Assembly: GCA_003255065.1 (NCBI GenBank)
Contig: QAOA01000393.1
Span: forward strand, 1-64,000
Source: Cercis canadensis
Taxonomy: Eukaryota > Streptophyta > Magnoliopsida > Fabales > Fabaceae
Direction: 5' to 3'
DNA length: 64,000 nt
Position 1 is the stretch's first letter. Each line of letters begins with the position of its first letter. This document shows positions 50,618 to 61,937 of the stretch, one piece after another. The notes beneath the pieces were generated by a model. It was not told the origin of the DNA. It was given only the letters and a program-made list of their open reading frames with translations, and did not search any database. The position numbers and the translations under genes are program-made.

Positions 50618-52951
50618 ATTATTTTATATTTAAATTTAGAGTTGAAGCTAAAATACCAAAAAAAGAGTTAATATACAAATAACATTATTCATATTATTCT
50701 ATTGGAGTGAGTAATATACTATATATCAAAATATTATAAGACACCAAGATATGAGTATGCAACAATATTTTTATTTTTTTATTTGAAGTAATGCTATTAA
50801 TTTACACATAAGTTATCTCCACACTACTTTAAAAAATTTAGCACACATAATAACATATGAATATAATTACATTCATTTAAACTTCAACTAAATTCACTTA
50901 GATCTAACAAATGGTTTGTACTCGAGTGATATTGAAATCGTTTTCAGGATTTGTGGATTCTGTGTTTGAATTTAAAATGGTAACTAAAGTACAAAAAAAA
51001 TTCACTTAGATCTCACATATATAGACATTCTCTTTTGCTTATCTAGTCAGCTTACATGTTCTCAATAATGCCCAAACCCAATTCAAAATAGCTTTCAAAA
51101 GCTGGCCGTATACTATAATACAAATTTGGAAGAACATGTAGCTAAATGTTAAGAAGAAGAAATTGATTTTACTATACACTAGAGGAGACGCATGCAGCTG
51201 CCTCGTGCTTTTATCCTAAGGAAGACATGACTCGTAAAAAATATCTTGGCCAAATTGGTCTCAATCATAATCAACTTAGCAGTGTAAATAGTTGACATTA
51301 ATGTGGTTGAATAGGAATGTTATCAACTAAAATTAGAGATAATTCCCACCAATTCAATCAAAGAGATTATAGGACTCCCTTATCTTTTAGTTTACTTTTT
51401 GAATATGTATATCTATATTCAAAGTTTGAGACTTTGAGCAAGACAACGAACAGTTATATATAATATTACTCCCCCAGTACGTGGAACCACGATATTGATC
51501 TGCTCCTATTGATCTGCTCCTCTTTATGATTGATGGAAGTGTTTGTGATTAGCCAACATATTCATACTGGTATAGGGGATATTATGGCATCACATATCAC
51601 GATATTAAATATTATGAATCAAAAGTTAGGAAAAAAACATAAGAATTTAATATTATCATATTTAGTATAATAGTCAGAAATTAGTCAAGATAAACCTGAG
51701 ATCCTAAAGATTGTGGAGATATTAGAATTTTAGTATACTCTTAATACTAGTTTTTCAAACATAACTATTAAAAAATATCAAAGATATTTTATATAACAAT
51801 GTAAAATTACGGTGTCATGCTCATGTTCATGTGTGCTAAATCTCTTTAATGTGTATTAGGGTAGTTTTTTTNTTTTTTTTTTTTTTTTTTTATACTTTTG
51901 ACTATGACTAAGGTAGCTTTTATAAGATGAAAATGCATATATAACAATAAAATATATTTTAAAGTACTTGACAAATTAGGGTGCGACTTTTATGTGGCTT
52001 TGTAAACACAAACACACATGTTACAACTAATTTAAAGGTCTCCTAAAAAGATTGAGGCTCAAAGTTTGAATCTCTCTTTTTTGTTTTTTATATTCGCCAA
52101 GTTAAAAAATTAACTCTATCTATAATGAATTTTTTTTTTTTAAAAAAAAAAGTATTTATCCCTCCAATATCCTCATTCTACTTTATTTCAGACTGCTTTT
52201 GAAATATATCCATTCATTCCTCTAGTTAGTTTACATTTTAATCTTATTGACAAAACCCATATGATGTCATTTAATATTATGATAACATTTATGTTATGTT
52301 TAGTTCAAGGGTGGAAAAGTAAAAGAAGGAGTACAATTTCCTTTCTCAATGGAAAACTTGAGGAAACAAAAGAGTTGTACCAAATTATTATTTCTTTCAA
52401 ATATATTATATTCCATCTTCGATTAAAAAAAAGGGTTTCTATTCTCTATTATTTCTCTTCCTTTTTCTTCTTCCTAAACCTATCCAACTAAACATAATTA
52501 ACAAATTCAATTTAAATCTGATGACACCATAAAGTTATAAAAAATATAATGGTTAAAAAGAAATAAGCAAATATTCATCAACTTGTTAAGAAAAAAGAAA
52601 AAAGTAGCGAAGGGTATTTGAAAAACCGCACAAGTTAGGAACAGTGAAAAATGATGATTAAGACAAGGCAGAGCAGAAGAGTCGGAGGAGGTAGGCTTTT
52701 GGTGCTGAAATTTACTTGTACGAGTAGTAATTGTAGTTGTAGTCAAAAACTACCCCACTTGCACTCTACGGCCTACCCTATCTTTTCTTGGATTGCGTGA
52801 AGGATCAATAATAGGACTTGGGTCCCTACTCTCAACTTGAGAATAAAGCCGAAATTAAATGGTCTCCTCGGCCCAACTCTGCCCCCTTTCTTCTATCAGA
52901 ATCAGGTCCTCACTTTTAATATCACCTATTTTATTTTTCCCTTGTTTGGGA
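50618..52951. other. Intergenic with a SINE-like copy and homopolymers
   Basis: At 52030-52150 (plus) a tRNA-like block GATTGAGGCTCAAAGTTTGA with GTTAAAAAATTAACTCTATC matches the second SINE-like family seen at 37706-37840. A T run with an N lies at 51866-51890. A 15-base direct repeat (TATTGATCTGCTCCT) occurs at about 51492-51521. No gene is supported. The minus ORF at 52507-52746 has no family. Confidence 0.4.
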
Positions 52952-52960
52952 GTGTAGCAG
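52952..52960. repeat. Probable left target-site duplication of the MULE
   Basis: GTGTAGCAG. The matching right copy is GTGTAGCAT at 61938-61946, 8 of 9 identical, consistent with the 9-bp duplications of Mutator-like elements. Confidence 0.6.
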
Positions 52961-54257
52961 AAAGTGACGTTTAACAAAAAAAAATTGGAGTTTAATTTAT
53001 TGCTTTTTAAAAGTTGAACTTCGTGTTTTAATCAGTACCCGATCTAAATTTTGGGTTAGGTGGATGAAAACCAAAGTAAACTGGTAAAGATCGGTGAACC
53101 GTTTGGTTTTACATAATCAGTTGGTTTATTAATTTTTTTTTTTAAATTGCATAATTTTAAAGAAAATCTGAAAATATTTTACCAAGGGATTCGAACCCCC
53201 TTCCCTAAAGGAAGAGGATAAAATGTTTGAACTATCAAACCAATATTTTTATTGTATAATGGATAAATATTGGCCATAAGAAAATTCGAACTCTCATTTC
53301 AAAAAAGAGGAAAAAAGTTGCCACTAGGCCAACTTTAATTTTATTAACAAATTTACATAAAAATATATTTATTATAACTTAGAATATACAATAAATACAT
53401 TAAATATTATATTTATGATGTCATCGGTTTGACCATTTGGTTATTTTCTAAAACGGTTCACTTACTGGTTTAGTTTTTAAAACATTGGTTGAACTACCGG
53501 TTAAAGTGAGAAAGAGATAAATTATAAATAATTAAAAATTTGGCTAAATTTTTTTAAAATTTACAAATGCTGCCCAATTTTATTAAACAAAACTATGTCA
53601 TTTTGGGTAAGTGGAAGCTGTATGTCTTTAGGCAGCGGATGACTTTGGAGCAGCTGTCATTTGTAGGCATCCCACTTTGCATAGTCCTTACATTTTTCTT
53701 AGTAAAATCTAATATTATTATTTATACATTAATAGAGTTAATATTTAAATTTAGATGTATTTAAATTTTTTATAATTCATATTTATTAATCCATTAAATA
53801 AAAAATGAGAAATATTATAAAATAATTTAAATAAAAATTATTTTAGATAATTATTTTAATCACATACTAGTGACTATTTAAATTTGTATATGACAAATAA
53901 TTATTTTGTGATTTTTAATAGTTAATGTATGATTATTAGAAATTTGATGATTATTTATTAGTTGTTATACAATATTATAAATAGTTATTAATCATAAAGT
54001 ATAATTGTATACTATAAATTAAATAAAAATGTAACTTTAAAATTTATTTAATTTTTTTGTTTGAGTTTCTTAATAATAATTTTTTAAAAATTTATGTAAA
54101 AATTAAGTAGCATAGAATAAACATTCTTCTAAAACCTATTGCCACAACATTTGCTGACTTTGCTCTTTGACCAACTATGAAGGCTTTGTCCTCACCTTAT
54201 AAAAGAAGCATTTTTTTTCTATTTTAATTATTACTTTTAATGCTAAAGATAGCTATT
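52961..54257 (+). repeat. Left MULE terminal inverted repeat
   Basis: Reverse complement of 61078-61937, starting at AAAGTGACGTTTAA. About 830 bases once the 467-bp insertion at 53021-53487 is discounted. Confidence 0.88.
53021..53487 (-). mobile_element. 467-bp insertion in the left MULE arm with two tRNA-like heads
   Basis: The right MULE arm lacks this block, giving an empty site for comparison. It is flanked by GTTGAACT at 53013-53020 and 53488-53495, an exact 8-bp duplication (the empty arm has GTTTAACT once). The ends share TGTTTTAA in inverted orientation and nearby GTGAACCGTTT motifs are also inverted, suggesting a hAT-type MITE. On the minus strand it contains two successive tRNA-like segments: GTTGGCCTAGTGGCAAC ... 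GAGTTCGAATTTT (about 53337-53270) and TTGATAGTTCAAAC ... GGGGTTCGAATCCC (about 53240-53183). Both show A-box- and B-box-like spacing. Confidence 0.7.
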
Positions 54258-54282
54258 GTGATGTTCTATTTTTTTCCCCATG

Positions 54283-54385
54283 AAAGTGATGTTCAAATTT
54301 CTTTTTTTTAGAGTTTGCTACTCTTTACAGCTTTTGGCAAGATTTATTGTTTTTTAAAGGATTAACTATCGGTTAAAATGAAAAA
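54283..54385 (+). repeat. Second, internal MULE terminus-like sequence
   Basis: GAAAGTGATGTT, then GAGTTTGCTACTCTTTACAG and ATTTATTG...ACTATCGGTTAAAATGA, match the outermost part of the right arm read in reverse complement (AAAGTGACGTTTAA, GAGTTTGCTGCTCTTTGCAG, ACTACCAGTTAAAGTGA). It lies just inside the left arm in the same orientation, so the left end has two termini in tandem. Confidence 0.7.
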
Positions 54386-54508
54386 GGGCACTTTGACCGA
54401 ATAAATGTAATAGGGAAAGTTAATTACACATATAGGGTAGTCAAAAATGTAATTACGGGAATAATGCAGTTTAAAAAAAATTGGAAATAAAAAAAAAAAA
54501 AAAAAAAA

Positions 54509-54571
54509 NNNNNNNNNNNNNNNNNNNNNNNNNNNNNNNNNNNNNNNNNNNNNNNNNNNNNNNNNNNNNNN
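54509..54571. other. Assembly gap (63 Ns)
   Basis: N run flanked on both sides by poly(A) runs. The true length is unknown. It lies between the MULE left end and the transposase promoter. Confidence 0.98.
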
Positions 54572-54606
<35 letters not shown>

Positions 54607-54609
<3 letters not shown>

Positions 54610-54930
54610 ATTTTGTCAGACGCCCCGTGGGACCCACGGCGCGTCTCTTCATATCATGACATCTAGCGATAGGCGCATGGCTTGTAGGGACACGCTATGG
54701 GCCTCACGGCGCGTCTCATTTTGTCTCTGAACCTCGTGGGCCCCACGGCGCGTCCCATTTTGTCTCTGAACCTCATTGGCTGGTGGTGTGTCCGAATTCT
54801 ATAAATTCCTCTCCTCCCCTCTGAGCAGTCTTCACACAACAGCAAAAATACTCCAAGCAGTCTTCACACACCTCCGAGCAGTCTTCACACAAGAGGAGCG
54901 AAAATACTCCAAGCAGTCTTCACATAAGGT
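54607..54930 (+). promoter_or_regulatory. MULE transposase promoter and leader with short repeats
   Basis: A GC-rich stretch (54620-54750) holds three copies of a CCACGGCGCGTC-like motif (CTCACGGCGCGTC in one), two followed by CATTTTGTCTCTGAACCTC. A TATA-like TATAAATTCC is at about 54799. It is followed by four copies of a RAGCAGTCTTCACAYA motif at about 54822, 54856, 54876 and 54913. The last is next to a donor-like AAG/GTACG at 54927. This looks like a promoter plus the first leader exon of the transposase gene. Function is inferred from position. Confidence 0.5.
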
Positions 54931-55159
54931 ACGTTTAAATTTTAATTACTGCTTAATATTAATAAGTGTTCTTATTTATTTCAAATTTTGATGATTTTAA
55001 TAATTATTTTTATTTATTTGATAGTATTAATATAAATAAAAAAGATGATATTTATATACTAATTGTATATGATAATATTTAAGTTATTTTTTATTTTTAG
55101 TTTGATAATATTTAGTAGTTTATGTTTTTTATTATAATATTACGATAAATAAATATTTT

Positions 55160-55425
55160 CATAAAATTTGTATTTAGCTTAATATTTAGTAGTTTATGAT
55201 TATTGTATATTTAGTAGTTTATGAAATATAATATATTTGATTTTTAATTTAAGAGAAAAATGCTGATATTTGTTTATTACAATGGTCGAGTATATAATAT
55301 TTGTATTTAGCTTAATATTGTTATGATTATTGTATATTATTATTATACTGATATATGATATATTTAATTTTAAATTTAGGAGAAAAATGTTGATATTCGT
55401 TTATTACAATGGTCGAGTATATAAT
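55160..55425 (+). repeat. Duplicated transposase start region
   Basis: The segment containing GAGAAAAATGCTGATATTTG and TTATTACAATGGTCGAGTAT at about 55253-55299 recurs at about 55380-55425 as the real start (ATG at 55387), together with AT-rich sequence upstream of each. The first copy loses the reading frame after VYN. Confidence 0.75.
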
Positions 55426-58179
55426 AGAGAACAAGGAGTCACGTATGAAAGTGCGAATCTTGTATGCATGATGTTGAAACATAAACTTAGACTACAAAGT
55501 CTTAAAGAGGTGATCCAACGAAAATTACGTCTTGAGCCCAATAAAGTGATCAAGAACATCAAATATAGATTTCTTATGTCAGCTAACTCCTTATATTATG
55601 GTGTCCTTGATCTTGTGGCTGATGAAGATGTAATGTGCATGTATGAAAGTCACTCACAGCATACCAATCTTGGAGCAATAGAGGTTTTCGTGGAGACTGA
55701 AACCACAAAGCATGATGATAATAATTTTCAGATCGTTGATGATTGTGGGCCAAGTTCCATACCTTATTCAGTTTAGATGCATAGTCAAACAGAATTAGAG
55801 AATGACCGCTGTTATCGGCCACATGTTGACTCATCTGGGTTTCAGTATGGTATGTCTAGTTCGAGTCAAACTTTTCAGCCACCAGAGAGGCATGACTATG
55901 ATTGTTATGACCAGTGGTTCAATTCAGATATTGGACAAAAGAGAGACATCAAAGAACAAGAAACAAGACATGAAGAGGAATAATTACTTAATGGTGCTAA
56001 TTCTCCTATTGATCCGCTAGTTACGTTGAGTGATGATGAAGATTACATTCCAGATGAGGATGATACATCTAGTGATGAAGAATATCAACATAGTTTGGAT
56101 CTGAATGTACAACCATTGGACGTTGAATCCGATTGTCCCAGGCCAGAAATGGTGCAGCCGTTGCAGTATTGTGAATTTGTCCTAGTTTATTCAGCAATTA
56201 ACTAGGATGCAATGCGAATTACTGATAACACTGGGATTTCAGATGAACATGTAGCGTGGGAGAGAGGTAGAGAGTTATCAATTGAACAACAATTTTCTAC
56301 AAAAAATGACGTTCAACTTGCTGTGAAGGAATACTCATTGCAAATGCATCAGTCCTTCACTGTGATCGAGTTAAATCTGACTATGTGGAATATTATTTGT
56401 CCAAATAAGACTACTGGTTGTAATTAGAAACTTCGAGCCTGCCAAAGAAGTCACAGCTGAGTATGGAAGATTAGAAAGTATAATAGTCCGCATACTTGCA
56501 CAAATCCCTTGATAACGTAAGATCACAAGAAATTAGATATTAATGTGATAGCGTCAAGCATTTATAGAATGGTTGAAGAGAGTCTTGATGTATCAATTAA
56601 GTTGATACAGGAGCGAATATCGGCAAACTTTTTCTATCGAGCATCGTACAGAAAAGCATGGTCAGCAAAGCAGAAATGCATTGAAAAGTTGGTCGGTAGT
56701 TGGAATGAAAGCTATAATCTATTGCCTAGATGGATGGCAGCAATGCGAGCGACAAATCCTAAAACTGTTGTAAAATGGTTCTTGGATAATAATCGCATCA
56801 GTAGTCAATCAAATATCCAGGAAAAGATGTTTCGTCGTGTCTTTTGGACATTTAAAGCATGTGTTGATACATTCACTTTTTGCAAGCCTGTGATTCAAGT
56901 GGATGAGACTTTCTTGAGTGGCAAATATCGGGGAATGTTGCTGATTGCTTCTACACAGGATGGCGATAGGTCACCATTGCCTCTTGCATTTACTATTGTC
57001 GAAGGTGAAGTTAAAGATGCATGGGCGTGACTTTTGACCTTAGTTCATCGTCACGTTATTCAAGATCATTGAAATTTGGCAATAATTTCTAATCGCCATG
57101 TAAGTATATTGTCTTCAATTGCAAATACTAGCGTAGGTTGGAGTCCGCCACTCACATATAATTTTTTTTTACTTGCGTTATGTCGTTAGCAATTAGAATA
57201 CACATTTAAAAAATAAAGCCTTGAAAACAAAAATATACGCAATAAATTTGTTAAATTTTGTTGTTATCATAGTTGTATATTTGGCTTAAATAAACTATTT
57301 CTTAATATTCAAATGTTTCTGACTCAATTTGACAAGTAGCCAATTTGAATCCCTTGAATTTAAAGAGTTTATGACGGATATACAAAGTCGATGCGAAAAC
57401 AATCGCGCATGGAAGTATGTACAAGATCTTGATGAAGCAAAATGGACTTTGCAAGGAGATACTGAGGGGAGTCGTTATAGCATGATGACCACCAATTTGG
57501 CTAAGAATATTAATGGCACATTGAAGGGTGTTCGCAACATGCCTATTACTGCCCTGGTTAGAGCAACATATTACAAGTTAAATGCTATTTTTACTAAAAA
57601 AAAAAGGATGAAGCTGGTAATATGAGAGCTAGTGGACAACAATTGATCGAATATGTCATGGATAAGATGCGTGAAAATTCACGAGAGGCGTCATCACACA
57701 AGCATCGTTTGTTCAACAGGGACACTGATTTATTCGAGGTTGAGGAGAGGTATAATATGAGAACCAGGACGGCTGAACGCACGTTTATTGTCAACCTAAA
57801 TGAAAAAAGGTGTAGTTGCGGTAAATTTAAAGCTCTTCATTTCCCATGTTCACATGCAATATCTGCATGTGCTTCTGTTTCCCTCAATGAATGGTCTTAT
57901 GTGGATTCGGTATACTCCATTCAAAATTTAATGAATACGTATCGTAGACAGTTTATGCCTATTGGTGGGCAGAAATATTGGTCGGAGATCTAGGGGATAC
58001 ATATTAGCCCTAACCCCGCGATGCTTAGGAAGAAAGGTCGTCCTGTTACGAATCACATTCGAAATGAGATGGATTAGCGGGATCCAAGCAGAACCCGGAC
58101 AATAATAAAATGCAGTATTTGTCGCACGGAAGGACATAATAGGCGAAACTGTCCACTTAGAAGAATGTCTGATCCATGA
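55387..58179 (+). pseudogene. mudrA-type MULE transposase, decayed
   Basis: One frame runs from the ATG at 55387 to beyond 57030, interrupted only by in-frame stops. The N-terminal region starts MLIFVYYNGRVYNREQG. A MuDR-type DNA-binding region contains FSTKNDVQLAVKEYSL. The catalytic core shows VIQVDETFLSGKYRG with the first Asp. The second site reads AIISNRH where the family has SDRH, so the Asp is Asn. A frame change near 57150-57320 and one at the A run at 57596-57606 follow. Then come QDLDEAKWTLQGDTEG, a SWIM zinc finger (CSCGKFKALHFPCSH) and a CCHC knuckle (CSICRTEGHNRRNC). Most stops are TGA or TAG at likely Trp codons (for example after DAWA and QDH). Convergent with the PMD gene. Confidence 0.9.
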
Positions 58180-58394
58180 ATAAATTACTTACTTGTAGAA
58201 TTTAAAATTTTTATGTTGAGTTTGTTATTCTTTTGATTATTAATGATAAATAGTCTGGATATGTGGCATATTGTTTAATTATATCTTGTTTAGGTTTCAA
58301 ACGTTTAAATAATGATATAACGTATAAACTCAAATATAATAATAATCAACATCTCTAATAATAGACATATAATGTGTACAATAACAATCTAACA

Positions 58395-60921
58395 CTAACG
58401 TCTATGTCGAAACAAATGCCCGCCTGTCCCACATCTGGGAGGTCTACTGACACGTCGTGGCAGTTCTTCTTCAGCAGGTTGGGTGGCTGGTGGTGACAGT
58501 TCTTCCTCAGCAGGCTAGGTGGCTGATGGTATCATGTAATCATACATATCCCCTGATGAAAATAGTCTAGTCCCAGTCATCGCTGGATCATAGGGATGAC
58601 GTGCTGTCAAAGGAGTCATCGTCAGATCAGTCCAATTTCCCGTATACTCTGTATGTGAAGAAGAGTCGACGTATGTATCAATCGCTGATGAGGGAACACG
58701 AGAATCAACGTCAAAAAAATTGTATACAGGAGATTGTACCGCATGTGGCGTCATATCAAAGTACCCTTGGTTCTCTGTAACTTGTACTGGATCGAGCCTA
58801 TACGGCACGTCAACCGATGAACTAGCCACATCAACGCGATGATCAGAGTGAGACGAACTCTGAGATCTATCACTGGAACGATGTCAGGACCTAGTGGCGG
58901 GTGAGGCAAGATGGCGTCGTGATAATGTAGCATGTGCCTCCGAAGACATGGCTGCACTCCCTGCTAAGTTCGTCGCCTCAGGAGCCATCTGGGGTTGGGG
59001 TTGCATCACCGGTGGGAACATCTCAAACTCTACAAACATCCCGATGAGCCTCGAAACAAATGTCTCATATCTCTCAGGTGTCAAACCCTGCTGAGAAACT
59101 GTTCCCCAACCCTGCTGAGGCACCCCCTCTTGAAGAATACCCTGCTGACTCCCCCAACCCTGCCGACTACTACCACCCTGCTAACTCCCCCAACCATGCT
59201 GAGGCACCCCCTCCTGAGGAACATCCTGCTGACTCCCCTAACCCTGCCGACTACTACCACCTTGCTGACTCCCCCAACCCTCATGAGTTTGAGGATGAAT
59301 AGGAACCTGCACCGTAATAAATTATGACTCATAATTTCTTGACAAAAAAGATGTAGTAACTTAAAACAAATTCAAAAACAAACATAATAACTGTAACGTT
59401 TTTACCTGTCCGCTAGCTATGGCATTTTCAGGCCTCATCCATCGACGCGTTAAGCGTGAGTACCATGCAATGTAATCCGAGTCTACTCCAAACGGCTCGT
59501 TTAACTTAACTACATATTGACGTCGATCATCCCACAAAAGGTTGTGAGTCATATGATGCACCGTCCATAATGTAGTCTGCTTCCCTTCATGTTGACATTG
59601 TGTAGTTCTCTATCATAAAAAAAATATCTCGGGAAATGTGTTGTTTGCACCTAAATTGGCGTAGAACTCGATCTAGATTGTGGTGCTCTACAATGTGATA
59701 ACATATTAATGGCACCTTAGCAGCCCAAATTTTATGCCCCCTAACACAATAGTTCGAGAGTTGTGCCATCAATGCCTTGGTATATGACTGCCACACAATC
59801 TGTTTACATGCAACATTAATAACATGAAACATATTTCTTACAACAAATTCAAGTAATAAATGGCATACATTAATTATTAGTAACAAGAATTCTTATATCA
59901 TCACTTTCAAGTAGATCAAATGCCCGTCGATACCCTTTTTGGTCCGCGCTATAAATAATATTGGTCCAATCTAGAGGAGTTTTCCATCTAACATGTTTCA
60001 AATATTACACTATAATTAATTACGTTTATTACATTAAACAAATAATGTACTATTAATTATGTCTATTATACTATAAAAATAATGTCATTCTAACATGAAT
60101 CATATAATTTAATTGACAATTCTTAATGTTAATGTACTATAATTTTAAATAAATTATCAGAATATAAAGTAGCTTAATTATAAATAACTTTAAATTTAAT
60201 TTACTTACCTACTCGCAAGTGGCCCAGTTAGATCACGCTCTTCTCGCCTCGGAACTATATACGAGAATCTTACACATGCCCAACACTGGAGCAAAAAATA
60301 CCATCCTGCAAAATTATCAGCTTCCTCAAGAAAAGTCTTGCAAAGACTTCTATACAAATAAGCAAGACAAGCTGATCCCCAGCTGAATCTCCCAGCCTCA
60401 TCCCAATTTTCTAACAACTTTAAATACATAACATATACATAATTGCCATTACGATTAGGCATCAGCCACATGCCAATTAAACGCAATATATGTGCTCTTA
60501 CAAATTGTTGTACTACATCATCTGCAGCATCATTTGGGCATCAACTAAATGTTCGCAAAAGCCAGTTCAGTTTCAGTCTTCCTCCAGCTAAGGCAGAATC
60601 AGGTGGAGTTACGCCAAGCAATTCCCGACAAAGATCACTCAATGTGTAACCAATATACTCGGATATTGTTTTCCCATCAATAGGAAGACCAAGTAACACC
60701 TCTACATCTTGCAAGGTGATAGTACACTCACCGCAAAACATATGAAATGTATGTGTTTCGGGCCTCCATCGTTCAACTAATGCAGAAATTAACTGGACAT
60801 CAATATGAGCAGGTTCTATTTCTGCGACCCCACCAAAACCTGTTCTTCTCACGTATTCCATAACTCGATCATTAGGTCAACATATATTACTATGAGATCG
60901 AGGACGTAACTCTATATCAAC
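58395..60921 (-). pseudogene. Plant mobile domain (PMD/MAIN-like) gene carried by the MULE, decayed
   Basis: Resembles host MAIN/MAIL1 and the PP7-long-form N-terminal region, a family also found in transposons. The first exon seen is 60921-60209, with MEYVRRTGFGGVAEIEP, ALVERWRPETHTFHM, GECTITLQDVEVLLGLPIDG and RFSWGSACLAYLYRSLC. It has two in-frame TGA codons (near 60890 and at 60538-60540). Later exons encode WKTPLDWTNIIYSADQKG (about 59986-59890), IVWQSYTKALMAQLSNYC (from about 59811), and DDRRQYVVKLNEPFGVDSDY with TRRWMRPENAIASGQ (ending about 59407). The tail after the acceptor at about 59310 has repeats of QGWGSQQGGSSR and finishes RRVSRPPRCGTGGH, a family-typical end, with the stop at 58395-58397. 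Frames shift at least twice around 59560-59620. A 5' exon may lie beyond 60921. Confidence 0.87.
59085..59310 (-). repeat. Coding repeat in the PMD tail
   Basis: Degenerate repeats of a unit encoding QGWGSQQ with variable linkers such as GGSSR and VPQEGVP. Seen on the plus strand as recurring CCCTGCTGACTCCCCCAACC motifs. Confidence 0.75.
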
Positions 60922-60939
60922 CTGTATAAAAATTACAAT

Positions 60940-61077
60940 AATTTATAACAAATTTACAACAAATTTACAATAATATAAAAAATTCTACAAATTCAAAATA
61001 CTCTAACAAAAATATTTATAAATTATTTACTCCAGTATTCCATACTTTTGTTGATATGTGATTATTTTGTTCAGTCA
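60940..61077. other. MULE subterminal spacer
   Basis: AT-rich sequence between the PMD gene and the right arm. It may contain the PMD 5' exon or promoter, but none could be defined. Confidence 0.35.
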
Positions 61078-61937
61078 ATAGCTATCTCTAGCATTAAAAT
61101 AATAATTAAAATAGAAAAAAAAAATGCTTCTTTTATAAGGTGAAGACAAAGCCTTCGTAGTTGGCCAAAGAGCAAAGTTAGCAAATGCTATGGCAATAGA
61201 TTTTAGAAGAATGTTTATTCTATGTTACTTAATTTTTACATAATTTTTTTAAAAAATATTATTAATAAACTTAAACAAAAAAATTAAATAAATTTTAAAG
61301 TTACATTTTTATTTAATTTATAGTATACAATTATACTTTATGATTAATAACTATTTATTATAATATATAACAACTAACAAATAATCATCATGTTTCTAAT
61401 AATCATACATTAACTATTAAAAATCACAAAATAATTATTTGTTATATAAAAAATTAAATAGTCACTAGTACGTGATTAAAGTAATTGTCTAAAATAATTT
61501 GTATTTAAATTATTTTATAATATTTCTCTTTTTTTATTTAATAGATTAATACATATGAATTATAAAATTTTAAATATATCTAATTTAATTTAAATATTAA
61601 CTCTACTAATGTATAGATGACAATACTAGAGTCTACTAAGAAAAATGTGGGGACCATGGAAAGTGGGATGCGTGCAAAGCTGAGAACAATTGCTCCAAAG
61701 TCATCTCCGCCCAAAAGACATACAACTTTCACTTACCCAAAATGACATAGTTTTATTTAATAAAATTGTGTAGCATTTGTAAATTTTTAAAATTTTGAGA
61801 CAAAATTTTAATTATTTATACTTTACCTATTTCTCACTTTAACTGGTAGTTAAACTTCTAAAAAGCAATAAATCCAGTCAAAAGCTGCAAAGAGCAGCAA
61901 ACTCCAATTTATTTTTTTTAAACGTCACTTTTAAGGG
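61078..61937 (-). repeat. Right MULE terminal inverted repeat
   Basis: Reverse complement of the left arm, about 860 bp without large insertions. Its outer end reads CTCCAATTTATTTTTTTTAA then ACGTCACTTTTAAGGG. Confidence 0.88.

Larger units (their letters stand above)
52961..61937. mobile_element. Mutator-like element (MULE) with transposase and plant mobile domain gene, about 9 kb
   Basis: Long inverted repeats at 52961-54257 and 61078-61937 bound a mudrA-type transposase gene on the plus strand and a PMD/MAIN-like gene on the minus strand that converge at about 58.2-58.4 kb. Where the arms can be compared (for example CTTCACCTTATAAAAGAAGC against its partner) they are about 90-93 percent identical by eye. 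The left arm carries a later insertion (53021-53487) and a second terminus-like segment (54283-54385). An N gap (54509-54571) leaves part of the 5' region unknown. Both genes have several in-frame stops, so the copy is dead, yet both are nearly full length. Terminal bases are uncertain by a few positions because the right arm has an extra CCCTTA. Confidence 0.9.

Noticed and set aside
53183-53240. A genuine tRNA gene on the minus strand
   Set aside because: The B box is perfect, but the acceptor stem and anticodon arm do not pair convincingly, and the block lies inside a young insertion. A SINE-like head is more likely.
58995-59327. Plus-strand ORF rich in Leu, Thr and Pro
   Set aside because: It is antisense to the QGWGSQQ repeat of the PMD tail.
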